Source of the DNA: Actinostola sp. cb2023
Taxonomy: Eukaryota > Cnidaria > Anthozoa > Actiniaria > Actinostolidae
Assembly: GCA_033675265.1 (NCBI GenBank)
Contig: JAUJYZ010001069.1
Span: 1-64,000 of the forward strand
Direction of reading: 5' to 3'
DNA: 64,000 bases
This document shows positions 39,939-48,471 of the stretch, piece after piece; position 1 is the first letter of the stretch; every line of letters starts with the position of its first letter. A program made the position numbers and the translations under genes. The notes beneath the pieces were generated by a model. The model did no database searches, had not been told where the DNA came from, and saw only the letters and a list, made by a program, of their open reading frames with translations.

Positions 39939-42900
39939 TCACTGTTCATTTTCTCTTTCGTCTAAATAACCGTACGGTACCGTCTCCACTCCACGTCTTA
40001 CTCGTTTGTCGTAGACCACACGGAAGTCCTTGGACATCTCAACGGTCTTCAACTGACGACGTTTGGCGTCACGTTGGATGCGGTGCGTTTCCGTGACCAC
40101 GTACTTTTCTTCCATGCCTTCCACCAACCGTAGCATGGATTTGAAATTGATCACGGCACTCGACATCACGTTGAGGGGGATGCCTTTGCACTTGACTTCC
40201 TTGTCACCTTGGTCGGTCACGTAGGCATAACTCTTGGGTCCCGTTGAAACAAATTCGCGAATAAAGTCCCCCGGTCGTTTCAATTCAGACGTCAAATCCC
40301 CCAAATAATCCCCCAACGGGAGCAAAACTTGTCCCGGATGGGTGACGTAGAAGATCGAATCGGTGTCAAAGTACAAGACACGTTCTTGGAGCTCTTCCAA
40401 ATAGCGGTACAATTTCAAACGCGCAAACGAGGTCACAAACGCGGCATGCACCACACTGGCAAATCCACTTTCGCGTGTGAAGTCGTCGACCCGGTCGTAT
40501 TGGAGTTGGGCTAGGTTTTCGTTGATCAACAGCAGGTGTTTGACCTCGGTTTTAGGACCAAACATGAGTTCGGCAAACCGTTTGGGGTCGTCCACGTATT
40601 CGGTGACGGGTAAGTGGGGGTTCTGGCCAAATTTTCCCCACAGACTGTTTAACATCAATTTAACCAAATTCCGTAACCCTGGGTTGGCTTCTATGTGTTC
40701 CAGAAGGATTCCTTCATGGGCCAAGTACTCGTCCACGTACCGCTGTTTGTCTTCTTCCGTTTGACACCATGCAGGCCATCCGGAGGCTTCTTGTTTCAAA
40801 CGCAGGTAGGTGTTTACGTACTTTCCAAACAATACCAACGACGTCTCGGGGTAGTGCCATACTTCATACACGTCCAGAACGACGTACCCTAGAGCAACGG
40901 CTTTTTTCAATTCAGGGGTGGTCCACGTCCCCACTAAAGCCCGTTCTTCGGCATTGTGGCAGCATCGTCCTTTCGTTTGCCTGAGCTGTTCGGCACACGT
41001 ACGGCACAACACAAACATCAGTTTGTTTTGAATGTGTGACGGCAAGACGGGGATGTACAAGTGGCGAGGCGGGAGCACTTTGACTTTGTTGAACCCATAA
41101 TAATGTTCCGTCAAGGGTGTTTCAAAGTCCCGTCGGATCAAAGTGGGGTGGCCAACAGGGTAGGCACCTCCCGACAGCATCACCGACGGGTACAACGAGG
41201 TGAAATCTACGTAATCGACACGACTTCCTTCGGGGCATTTAAAATGCAGTTTGAGAGCATTGGTGCGACCTCCGAACAACCCTTCGCGAGGGTTTAGCGG
41301 CTCTCGGTGTTTCATCCATTGGGGAAATGTGTCGTTGTCGTCGTCACTTTGTATAACGTCCCATTCATGTTCCCACATTTCTACCACCTTGAAACCCCAT
41401 TCGCGCATCCGTCGTGTGCGTTGTTCGGTTGCGATGCGTATATCTCCCATCTTCTGACGAAGTTTGGGGTGGAACATCTGAGCGTTGGTGAAACAGAGGG
41501 GGCAAGCATGCCAAAAACAACCATGAAATTGGTACACAGTACGAGTCTTGGGGTCGTACCCGTCCACTTTGGCCCCCAAAATCGACGTCTCTCCCTCCAC
41601 ACTGTAGCAGGTGTGTAGTCGGAGGCCGGAGGTTTGTTGTTCCAACCGCCACAACCATTTCTTGGCTTTCAACGACTGTATGTCTTGAGGTGTATATCCG
41701 CCTTGGGGGATGATTCCGATGCTGTTAGGTGGCATGAACCGGTAACGGTACGACCACATACAGGCCGAAGCCAACGTGATGCATTTCACAAAGGGGTCAA
41801 ACCCAGTCACGTCAAGAAAAATACGTCGCGCTTCCAAAACCCCTCGTTTCAAAAGAATCACATCTTGTTGACAGTAATGCTTCAACTCTTCTTGCAAATG
41901 AAACGTCTTACCGAGTTGTTCGGTGTGCCACAGTCGGAGCTTTTCAGCGTCTTCTTCTTTCATCGATTCGACCCCATAGAATTCTAACACCGGGTAGGGT
42001 CCCACGTAGTCTTGATTTTCAGGAGTGTTAAAGAAATGAGGGAAATATCCCTTCTCTTCGGGTAAGTTAAAGGTCTTGGAAAATTTGCGTAACGCCATCG
42101 GGAGAAAACACAGCGAATCTTTAAACTTCAAGTTCAGGCCTTTCACATACATGTACATGCATTTGGCACCACGCATCACCACTTCGGGGCGTTGCCCCCG
42201 TGCGCACAACCATTCTAGCAAAAAGTACGAATCGTACCCCATGAAATTGTGGGCAAACACAATGGAATTTTGGTGTTCGGGACGAAATAACCAAGTACAA
42301 AAAGCATCTATGGTGGCGAAGACCATTTGACGTTCTCCACACTGTTCGCACCGTCCATCGTGGTTCGTCCACCCCACACACAGAGTGCACACTTTCATAG
42401 CCACCACCAGATTGACCCGATGGACCGCTTCCAAGGGCATGGTTTCAATGTCAAAAAAAATGAACCGGGCCATAGCGTTTCCATCGTTCTCGTCGACCAC
42501 CAACGGTTGAACGTGGCATAGGTGGTCCGACAACACCCATTGACGACAGTGAATACATTGTTGTTCTCCACACCGGTGAGAAGTGAGATCGCGTAGACCT
42601 TGGTGTTTCTTGTGCAAATCTACTACTTTCTGACAGTCGACACACCGTTGGTACCGTTGACACACACTCCAGCGTTCCTGACGGCCTTGTACTCGATGCG
42701 AAGTGACACGACTGTGGTTGGCATAGCACACGTCCGATTTGAAATGACGGTGACACGTGGGGCAGGAGGCCCACTGAACCACTTCTTGAGAACAGTTGGC
42801 AATTGTTTCATAACAGCATTCGCAAAACGGTCGACACTTGTGTTTGCTCTTTTCCGAGTACCCCACGTCACACTCGGGGCAGAAATAATTCTTCTTTAAA

Positions 42901-44888
42901 AAACCCGTCATAGTGGTGATCACATCGTAATGTTCGTCGTGGTGGAACAAATACACGTCACACGTCGGTTTCTGAGATCCAAACTCGGTCAAATCTCCAG
43001 CAAACCCAATGCAGTTCAAATCGTGGTAATAGACATGCAACCGCACACCCTCTTCTTTCAACACTTCCTGCAAACGAAACAGTTCGACACGTCCGCACAC
43101 CCCCCAACGAAGGCCTGAACGCTTGCACAAGGCTTGGGCTTGTTCCTCTTCTTGACGTACTGTGAGCTCGTGACGTGAGCGTCCTTCAGCCATCCACTTC
43201 CCCACCACTATGGCATGGAAAGCACACGATCCGTCTTCTGTCTTTTTAATCGAGACCACGGACTTTTTCACGGACACCAACTCTTGAGAGTCTAAAGCTT
43301 CACATCGAACGCTTCGGTTGGCCCGTGGACCGCACACTTGAGACAGACGTTGACCTCGTTCGACCTGTCCACAAACATGGGGGGTAGCCCGTTGAGCCCC
43401 GTTCCAAAAAAAATAAAAACACCGTCGACAAAACCCTTGGTGTTTCTGTGCGTGTTGGATCTTTTCCGGTTGTAACAACAAATGCAAGTCTTGGTGGATT
43501 TTATACAAGTAGACCACAGAATCTGTGTCACCCTCTCCCACGAACATGGGTTGGTCGTCGTCCTCCCAATCTAGAACCACCACACGCACTCCATAATCTC
43601 TCATCAGATATTCATGGAGACGGAACAGCAACGTTGTCAAATTTTCCGCCCCCTCACTTTCACAGTCCTCCCTTACTCTCAACGTGAAATCACGGAGATC
43701 CCTTGACCGTTTTTTCATCAGAGTTTCATGTTGACGCCAATACAAGTAATGAGCCACTGCTTCGTACATCGATGCACACACCACAACTACATTGCGGACC
43801 GCTAATGTTTTCATCCACAGGAGGGGTTCTTCGCGTTTGCGGTTTAAAAACCGTTGCAATTTACACACACCTCTTCCAGGGATGTTGGCCACGTGGTACA
43901 CCACTACTGTCATTTCTCCATCGAGTAAAAATTGTCGTCTCGATTGTTGAACGGCTTCCAAGTGACGTAAAACACGTAGAGGGGTCAATTCCATCACCGG
44001 CAAAAAAGGCAATTCAATGGGGTAATCCAAATCGACCCCATCAATTACCAACCGCACATAATCGGTGTTCCCCGCTTGCAATTCTTGTAACACGTGTTGA
44101 AGGAGTCGACGGATAGAGGTGTTAGCAACGACCACCGCTTCTTCGATATTTTCTCGCGGACGGTTGTGGATGGTGGTTTTAAAGACCAACTGTTTAGCAT
44201 GAAATTTAGGACAATTTCTCGTTTCCACGTTTTCGATAACAAAATAATCCTCAGACGAGTTTGCATCGAGGGGGTTATTTTCATTGACCCCACCTCCCGT
44301 TTGAGTGTTCAGTAAATCGTCAAACAAATCTTGATAGTCTTCTTCTTCTTCTTCTTCTTCTTCTTCTTCTTCTTCTTCTTCTTCTGCTTCTTTTTCTTCG
44401 TCACAGGTTTCAACGGTCAACGGAATGGGTGGAAGTGTCGGTGTTGGTTCATCGACCATACACTGCCACAGATCATCTATGTATTGATCGTCGTATGAGT
44501 TCATGAGTTCTTGAGCTTGTGGGCTGCCTGGAGAAGGAGGCTCGGGTGTGTTCCCCGAATGGAGAGGATACCCTAAAATGTTCAAAAGCGGAGAGGGCGG
44601 CCTGAGCCGTTGTCTTTTCGTAGGTTGTGATTGGGTGTCACACCAAAACAACACTTCCGGCGCATAAGGGTTTACTTCCTCGACTGTTTCATATTCTTCC
44701 ACCGCCCGCACTAATTGACTGTCTCTCAATTCCTCTTCATCTGGGAGAGTTTCTACATTTGTCTCATATTCGGTTACCACACGCAGTAATTGACTGTCTC
44801 TTAGTTCATCATCATCATCATCGTGTGTTTCAATCTGTTCGCCCACACACCATAATTGACTGTCGCTTACTTCCTCAACCATTGTCAT
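39939..44888 (-). CDS. polB: Protein-primed-type family B DNA polymerase with N-terminal extensions, 1,649 aa
   Basis: Replicates the element. Exonuclease motifs FFDIETMP (811-818), HNFMGYDSYFL (880-890) and YCQQD (1005-1009); polymerase motifs A DFTSLYPSVM (1228-1237), B LMLNSLWGKFG (1411-1421) and C YFDTDSIFY (1506-1514). A nuclease-like insert with FHGCFWHACP (1121-1130) precedes motif A. The N-terminal half has three DSQL repeats (9-58), a KRQRL signal-like patch (91-95), a poly-Glu run, several Cys/His clusters and an OTU-protease-like block with DGSCAFHA (552-559) and HYDVI (653-657). The ORF is longer than most Polinton polymerases and intact. A likely splice acceptor is at 44,921. Confidence 0.95.
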   Translation of the reverse strand: MTMVEEVSDSQLWCVGEQIETHDDDDDELRDSQLLRVVTEYETNVETLPDEEELRDSQLVRAVEEYETVEEVNPYAPEVLFWCDTQSQPTKRQRLRPPSPLLNILGYPLHSGNTPEPPSPGSPQAQELMNSYDDQYIDDLWQCMVDEPTPTLPPIPLTVETCDEEKEAEEEEEEEEEEEEEEEDYQDLFDDLLNTQTGGGVNENNPLDANSSEDYFVIENVETRNCPKFHAKQLVFKTTIHNRPRENIEEAVVVANTSIRRLLQHVLQELQAGNTDYVRLVIDGVDLDYPIELPFLPVMELTPLRVLRHLEAVQQSRRQFLLDGEMTVVVYHVANIPGRGVCKLQRFLNRKREEPLLWMKTLAVRNVVVVCASMYEAVAHYLYWRQHETLMKKRSRDLRDFTLRVREDCESEGAENLTTLLFRLHEYLMRDYGVRVVVLDWEDDDQPMFVGEGDTDSVVYLYKIHQDLHLLLQPEKIQHAQKHQGFCRRCFYFFWNGAQRATPHVCGQVERGQRLSQVCGPRANRSVRCEALDSQELVSVKKSVVSIKKTEDGSCAFHAIVVGKWMAEGRSRHELTVRQEEEQAQALCKRSGLRWGVCGRVELFRLQEVLKEEGVRLHVYYHDLNCIGFAGDLTEFGSQKPTCDVYLFHHDEHYDVITTMTGFLKKNYFCPECDVGYSEKSKHKCRPFCECCYETIANCSQEVVQWASCPTCHRHFKSDVCYANHSRVTSHRVQGRQERWSVCQRYQRCVDCQKVVDLHKKHQGLRDLTSHRCGEQQCIHCRQWVLSDHLCHVQPLVVDENDGNAMARFIFFDIETMPLEAVHRVNLVVAMKVCTLCVGWTNHDGRCEQCGERQMVFATIDAFCTWLFRPEHQNSIVFAHNFMGYDSYFLLEWLCARGQRPEVVMRGAKCMYMYVKGLNLKFKDSLCFLPMALRKFSKTFNLPEEKGYFPHFFNTPENQDYVGPYPVLEFYGVESMKEEDAEKLRLWHTEQLGKTFHLQEELKHYCQQDVILLKRGVLEARRIFLDVTGFDPFVKCITLASACMWSYRYRFMPPNSIGIIPQGGYTPQDIQSLKAKKWLWRLEQQTSGLRLHTCYSVEGETSILGAKVDGYDPKTRTVYQFHGCFWHACPLCFTNAQMFHPKLRQKMGDIRIATEQRTRRMREWGFKVVEMWEHEWDVIQSDDDNDTFPQWMKHREPLNPREGLFGGRTNALKLHFKCPEGSRVDYVDFTSLYPSVMLSGGAYPVGHPTLIRRDFETPLTEHYYGFNKVKVLPPRHLYIPVLPSHIQNKLMFVLCRTCAEQLRQTKGRCCHNAEERALVGTWTTPELKKAVALGYVVLDVYEVWHYPETSLVLFGKYVNTYLRLKQEASGWPAWCQTEEDKQRYVDEYLAHEGILLEHIEANPGLRNLVKLMLNSLWGKFGQNPHLPVTEYVDDPKRFAELMFGPKTEVKHLLLINENLAQLQYDRVDDFTRESGFASVVHAAFVTSFARLKLYRYLEELQERVLYFDTDSIFYVTHPGQVLLPLGDYLGDLTSELKRPGDFIREFVSTGPKSYAYVTDQGDKEVKCKGIPLNVMSSAVINFKSMLRLVEGMEEKYVVTETHRIQRDAKRRQLKTVEMSKDFRVVYDKRVRRGVETVPYGYLDERENEQ

Positions 44889-44920
44889 TGACTGAACTTT
44901 TAAACACCGAACCGTTCTAT

Positions 44921-44942
44921 CTATAACAAAAAAAAGAGGACA
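44921..44942 (-). other. Predicted splice acceptor upstream of polB
   Basis: On the minus strand a pyrimidine run CTCTTTTTTTTGTTATAG ends 32 nt before the polB ATG. This suggests polB mRNA is spliced from an upstream leader. Confidence 0.55.
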
Positions 44943-44958
44943 CTCATCAGATCACTTC

Positions 44959-44975
44959 ATGGCTTTTATTTATTT
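44959..44975 (-). terminator. Polyadenylation signals after the small-ORF cluster
   Basis: The minus strand reads AATAAATAAATAAA overlapping the stop of the last small ORF. It may end early transcripts before polB. Confidence 0.6.
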
Positions 44976-45065
44976 ATTTTTTTTTCTCAATGTCAAATAC
45001 ATCTTTACATATTCTTCATGAGTGACATACACCCCACACCAGTGCCTTTGGAAATGGATATACAT
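44970..45065 (-). CDS. Small ORF B of a three-member family, 31 aa or longer when spliced
   Basis: From ATG 45,065: MYIHFQRHWCGVYVTHEEYV, then KMYLTLRKKNK. The same frame is open upstream to 45,212 without an ATG. It parallels the end of small ORF A (RHWCGVYLPYEEYGKLYLEM). A weak acceptor (TTTATTTCAAG ending 45,125) lies upstream. Function unknown. Confidence 0.5.
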   Translation of the reverse strand: MYIHFQRHWCGVYVTHEEYVKMYLTLRKKNK

Positions 45066-45142
45066 TGCAAGACCTTTGGGTGGGTTGGCTTTTTGCGGAT
45101 ATACATCTTGTTCATTGTATTTTCCTTGAAATAAACACAAAG

Positions 45143-45322
45143 TCAGTTTTCTTTTTCCATCTCTAAATACAATTTTCCATATTCCTCGTAAGGGAGGTAT
45201 ACACCACACCAATGGCGCTTGTAATGCACATACAACAAGAAACGCTCGGTAATTGGAAAACCTTTGAAATGACTTTTCAATTCAACACGGAGGCTGGAGA
45301 GCTCATTCTTGTATAATCGCAT
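45143..45322 (-). CDS. Small ORF A, 59 aa
   Basis: ATG 45,322 to TGA 45,143. It includes FKGFPITERFLLYVHYKRHW and then CGVYLPYEEYGKLYLEM. A strong acceptor-like TTTTTTGTTACAG ends at 45,331, 8 nt before the ATG. It is similar to ORFs B and C, so this is a tandem family of short proteins. Confidence 0.6.
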   Translation of the reverse strand: MRLYKNELSSLRVELKSHFKGFPITERFLLYVHYKRHWCGVYLPYEEYGKLYLEMEKEN

Positions 45323-45346
45323 CGATATATCTGTAACAAAAAATCA

Positions 45347-45514
45347 TCAGATTTTCTTTTTTTCATTTATTCTTTTTTTCATGGCAAAATACCATTTCTG
45401 ATAATTATCATAGGGTTCGTAATAAACTTGGGTGAACTTTAAACGGTTGGCGGTAATATAATCCATTAAATTGTAGCCTTTACTAATTTTAAAACCCTTG
45501 AACTCTGCAGGCAT
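45347..45514 (-). CDS. Small ORF C, 55 aa
   Basis: ATG 45,514 to TGA 45,347: FKGFKISKGYNLMDYI, then VYYEPYDNYQKWYFAMKKR. It shares FKGF.I, VY.(P)Y..Y.K.Y..M with ORF A. The acceptor-like GTTTTTTTTCCTTTTAAAG ends at 45,544. Unknown role; position suggests early accessory. Confidence 0.55.
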   Translation of the reverse strand: MPAEFKGFKISKGYNLMDYITANRLKFTQVYYEPYDNYQKWYFAMKKRINEKKKI

Positions 45515-45568
45515 GGGTGAAAGGTTAAGGTCCGAACCACCTCCTTTAAAAGGAAAAAAAACACTTAA

Positions 45569-46252
45569 TTAAATAAACGCAAAGTCTGTACCATTCAGGA
45601 AAATAAATGGGTTCTTGATTAGCGGGGCCACTTTAGTGGTTATATTACAGTCCCACAAAACTCGATTCAACCACCATTCCATCACAGATACTTCTTCACG
45701 TGGACAATGGCATTTTTCTTTACGGTGGTGTCCACATGTGGGGTATGAGAATGGACAATCTTCTAATAACCTATCAACTTTTGGACACCCCACATCTTCA
45801 AGATTCAAAAAAGGTATCCGCAACTCTGTCAATATGTCTCTTTCATAGTGACCTCCCTTGAATGCCACTCTTCCCTGTCCATGCAGGCGGTCTACCATTC
45901 TTTCAACTTCGCGACCTTTGAGCATACCAGGCCAATATTCACCATAGCCGATGTCGAAGACATTTTGGTAGACGTAATTTGCCGAAAAACGGTCCTTTGC
46001 GCTTAAATTGCGAAGATTCCCATGATGAAAAAAAAAAGAATAGGCTGTAGGGTGGTTCAGGTATTTCCATCCCAACTCTTTACACTTGAACACCCCATCC
46101 ACTGTATAACCATCCATGTCGAAAATGGCCGTCACCTCACCTAGCTTTTCACTCGTCTGGTTGTCCAACCCCTCTTTTTCTTGACTTCCGGCATCCGGTA
46201 AAGGTAGAGATTCAGCCATCCTTTCAAGAAAAAAATGTTCACAATCAGTCAT
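45569..46252 (-). CDS. Putative DEDD-exonuclease-like protein, 227 aa
   Basis: The start at 46,252 (MTDCEHFF) shares ATGA with the preceding stop; ATG 46,219 directly follows a pyrimidine-tract AG and may be used in spliced mRNA. Pattern: FDMDGY (an Asp-x-Asp first motif), later AFKGGHYERDIL, NLEDVGCPKVDRLL, and a Cys/His group CGHHRKEKCHC. This resembles RNase H-fold 3'-5' exonuclease-like proteins scattered in invertebrate mobile DNA. Catalysis is unproven. Confidence 0.5.
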   Translation of the reverse strand: MTDCEHFFLERMAESLPLPDAGSQEKEGLDNQTSEKLGEVTAIFDMDGYTVDGVFKCKELGWKYLNHPTAYSFFFHHGNLRNLSAKDRFSANYVYQNVFDIGYGEYWPGMLKGREVERMVDRLHGQGRVAFKGGHYERDILTELRIPFLNLEDVGCPKVDRLLEDCPFSYPTCGHHRKEKCHCPREEVSVMEWWLNRVLWDCNITTKVAPLIKNPFIFLNGTDFAFI

Positions 46253-46878
46253 TCTATTGGACATTGGTGCATGGTCATATGGCAGGTGCAAAAAAGAGGG
46301 CAACCATTAGAGGTCAAGAGACGTCGACGACGTTCCACCATCGTCGGATAATGCAACCTCCAACAGCGACAGTTTGGAGTTAGACAAAGCAATCTTAAAT
46401 ATTGTACACCACCTCTGTAAGGTCGTGGTATCAAGGAACGATCGGTAAGTTCTTCATAACGCGCTTCTTCCGGAGATGGAAAATTCCACAACATGGGTCC
46501 GCTTTCGCAAAAATTGTAACGAACACATCCGTAAATTTCCCCATATACGTAGTTCCGCGATATGTTGACCGAAGTTTCACGTCTGACAAAATCGTCCACC
46601 AAATAAGAAGGAATAAGTTCATCGATATTAATTTTTAAACAGGTGTGGCATTGGGCTGAAACTTTGCGGTAGAGCGTCCGGGTTCGGTACCAAGCCCCAA
46701 GATCTATTTCATAACTAAATTCATACAATGCTATTCTTCTGTTCTTTTGTCCCTCAAATTGTTCACCGCATTTTGTACACCAACCATCCCCACCCAAATG
46801 TGGAACATCCCCCCACACTTTAAACCAGGACTGGTTAAAGAGATCGTCTTTCATCTTTTGTAATATCTTTTCTGCCAT
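46249..46878 (-). CDS. Cys-rich early-type protein, 209 aa
   Basis: First ORF of the minus-strand unit, ATG 46,878. Cys pairs WCTKCGEQ, CHTCLKI, CLTPNCRC and CPLFCTC suggest zinc binding. Its ATG sits directly after the hexamer GTGAGT, a perfect splice donor, so splicing would remove this ORF and expose those downstream. Function unknown. Confidence 0.65.
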   Translation of the reverse strand: MAEKILQKMKDDLFNQSWFKVWGDVPHLGGDGWCTKCGEQFEGQKNRRIALYEFSYEIDLGAWYRTRTLYRKVSAQCHTCLKINIDELIPSYLVDDFVRRETSVNISRNYVYGEIYGCVRYNFCESGPMLWNFPSPEEARYEELTDRSLIPRPYRGGVQYLRLLCLTPNCRCWRLHYPTMVERRRRLLTSNGCPLFCTCHMTMHQCPIE

Positions 46879-46884
46879 ACTCAC
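46879..46884 (-). other. Predicted splice donor GTGAGT abutting the first ORF (minus unit)
   Basis: The minus strand reads AGAA then GTGAGT then ATG. The twin arrangement occurs on the plus strand at 47,233-47,241. Acceptors at 46,221, 45,544, 45,331 and 44,921 could pair with it. Confidence 0.55.
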
Positions 46885-46962
46885 TTCTATTTTCTTCTTC
46901 TTTGTTTGGTTCTTCTCTGTTTCTTACTCGAGAGATGAATGATTTCTACCCACCAACGCATG

Positions 46963-46971
46963 TTATTTATA
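46963..46971 (-). promoter_or_regulatory. TATA box TATAAATAA, minus-strand unit
   Basis: Lies 85-93 nt upstream of ATG 46,878. A start site about 30 nt downstream would give a leader of about 50 nt ending at the GTGAGT donor. Confidence 0.65.
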
Positions 46972-47057
46972 CGTTACACACCTCCCAGAGACCATTGCGG
47001 TTTTCAAAGAAAGAGGGGGGAGGGGGGTACCCCCCACATTTATTTCATTTTTTAGGG

Positions 47058-47066
47058 TATATATAT
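47058..47066 (+). promoter_or_regulatory. TATA box TATATATAT, plus-strand unit
   Basis: Lies 80 nt upstream of the GTAAGT donor at 47,146. With the minus-strand TATA about 90 bp away it forms a bidirectional promoter. The G-rich tract GGGGGGAGGGGGGTACCCCCC (47,014-47,034) lies between them. Confidence 0.65.
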
Positions 47067-47145
47067 CACACCGCTAGGGTGTAGAAGTCACTTGAGTCGT
47101 GATCATCAACCGAAAAGGAGCAAGAAACACAGCGAAAAACAAAAT

Positions 47146-47230
47146 GTAAGTATGGAGAGACCAACAAACAAAGGAACACACTCTCTTCTCAATGAATAAC
47201 CTTTCTTTCTTTCTATTTTATTTCTTACAG
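47146..47230 (+). other. 85-bp leader intron of the plus-strand unit
   Basis: AAAAT then GTAAGTATGG at the donor; TTTATTTCTTACAG at the acceptor. Splicing removes an ATGTAA start-stop pair at 47,144-47,149. Confidence 0.65.
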
Positions 47231-47238
47231 AAGTGAGT

Positions 47239-47778
47239 ATGAAGAAACAAATGTTACAGAACTACGGTCTGCAGTTTGGGTCCGCATTTCCGAAAGGGTT
47301 ATTGGATGTAAAAGAAAGGATTGTTGTACGAAGGAGGTCCCGATGTTGGAAGAAACCTGTGCGTGATGTCATCGTTCGTCAATGTAATGACTGCCCAATT
47401 TGTTTTTGGGGGATAGAACGTTGTGCTGTGTGTAATAAGATGGAGACTCAAGATACCAAAAGATTGTACGAGTTGGGTGTGTGTTGCGATGTTGGGAATG
47501 GCCTTTGTGAAATTAAATACAAACAAGAAACTAAAACTAGGAGTGCCCGTTATTGTGCACCCTGTGTGGGTAAAAGAATTAGAGCAACACAAGTCCCTGG
47601 AAAAATCCATGACATGGTATTGGCTATCAACAACATTTCCCTTCCTCCAGCCTGGGCAAGAAGACGGTTCGTCAAGTCGATAGTATTTGATCGAAAAGAC
47701 GGAAAGAAGGGGGAAACCCATAATTTATGGAACACTATTTTGGAAGAAGGCGATCGAGACGCTCTTGTTATTAATTAA
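47239..47778 (+). CDS. Cys-rich zinc-binding-like protein, 179 aa
   Basis: ATG 47,239 follows GTGAGT directly; the longer frame starts at GTG and is not used. The region CNDCPICFWGIERCAVCNK plus CC, C and CAPC further on gives at least two potential zinc sites. It is flanked by basic stretches (RRRSRCWKKP). It may be a regulatory or nucleic-acid-binding protein, unknown family. First ORF of the rightward unit. Confidence 0.65.
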   Translation: MKKQMLQNYGLQFGSAFPKGLLDVKERIVVRRRSRCWKKPVRDVIVRQCNDCPICFWGIERCAVCNKMETQDTKRLYELGVCCDVGNGLCEIKYKQETKTRSARYCAPCVGKRIRATQVPGKIHDMVLAINNISLPPAWARRRFVKSIVFDRKDGKKGETHNLWNTILEEGDRDALVIN

Positions 47779-47847
47779 AAAAACTTGATTAACTAATATG
47801 ATATTATCTTGTCTTTTATTTTTTTATTCCAACAGACATTTGACAAT

Positions 47848-48401
47848 ATGAACACCGACACTACTGTCAAAATGGGGGAGAACTTAACCTGTAAGTGATT
47901 GACTGTGGATGGTATATTTTTGATCTGTGACTGATTGAACGATTACTTTTTTCAGTGGACCCTTATCAAACTCTAAAGAAATATATAGCCAGCCGAGACC
48001 ACACTTATCTGTTCAACTCTAGCTTTTTCTACGTTTATAAGTTTTTGGTTGGCGAATTAGAAGGACCCATTGAACGCCGCAAATTCCTACAATCCATAAT
48101 GAAATGGGGGTTGAATACGAGCAACGAGTGGTGTGGGTGGTTGCCATTGAGAGTAGCCCACTATTGCGTCTCGAATGAAACTTTGGCCCCTATTCTGTTA
48201 CATCGGGACGCCATGGTTAAACACAACACCTGGAGCACCGCCACTAGTACAAAACGACCAAAAACTCTCGAGGAGGTTACTGCAAATATCCACATACCAC
48301 AACCACCGCCACCCCCGCCTATGGTAGATCTGTGTAAAAAAAAAAGGATCAAAGAGAGCATAAGAAACTTTGTATATCCAATAGACAACGTTTGGCATTA
48401 A
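47848..48401 (+). CDS. Spliced protein, 162 aa, paralogue of the next gene
   Basis: Two exons, 47,848-47,890 and 47,956-48,401, flank a 65-bp intron with GTAAGT and TTTTTTCAG; the codon is split T|TG. The exon-1 acceptor is TTTATTCCAACAG ending 47,835. The protein has NSSFFYVYKFLVGELEGP, then W.LN...W.GWLPLRVAHYC, matching the following gene. A poly-Pro run (PPPPPP) is near the end. Function unknown; position suggests a regulator. Confidence 0.75.
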
Positions 48402-48471
48402 TTAAAAACAGAATAAAGATGGCCAAAATTAATAAAATAAATACAATCTTTTTTCTATTCTTGTAGCTGAA

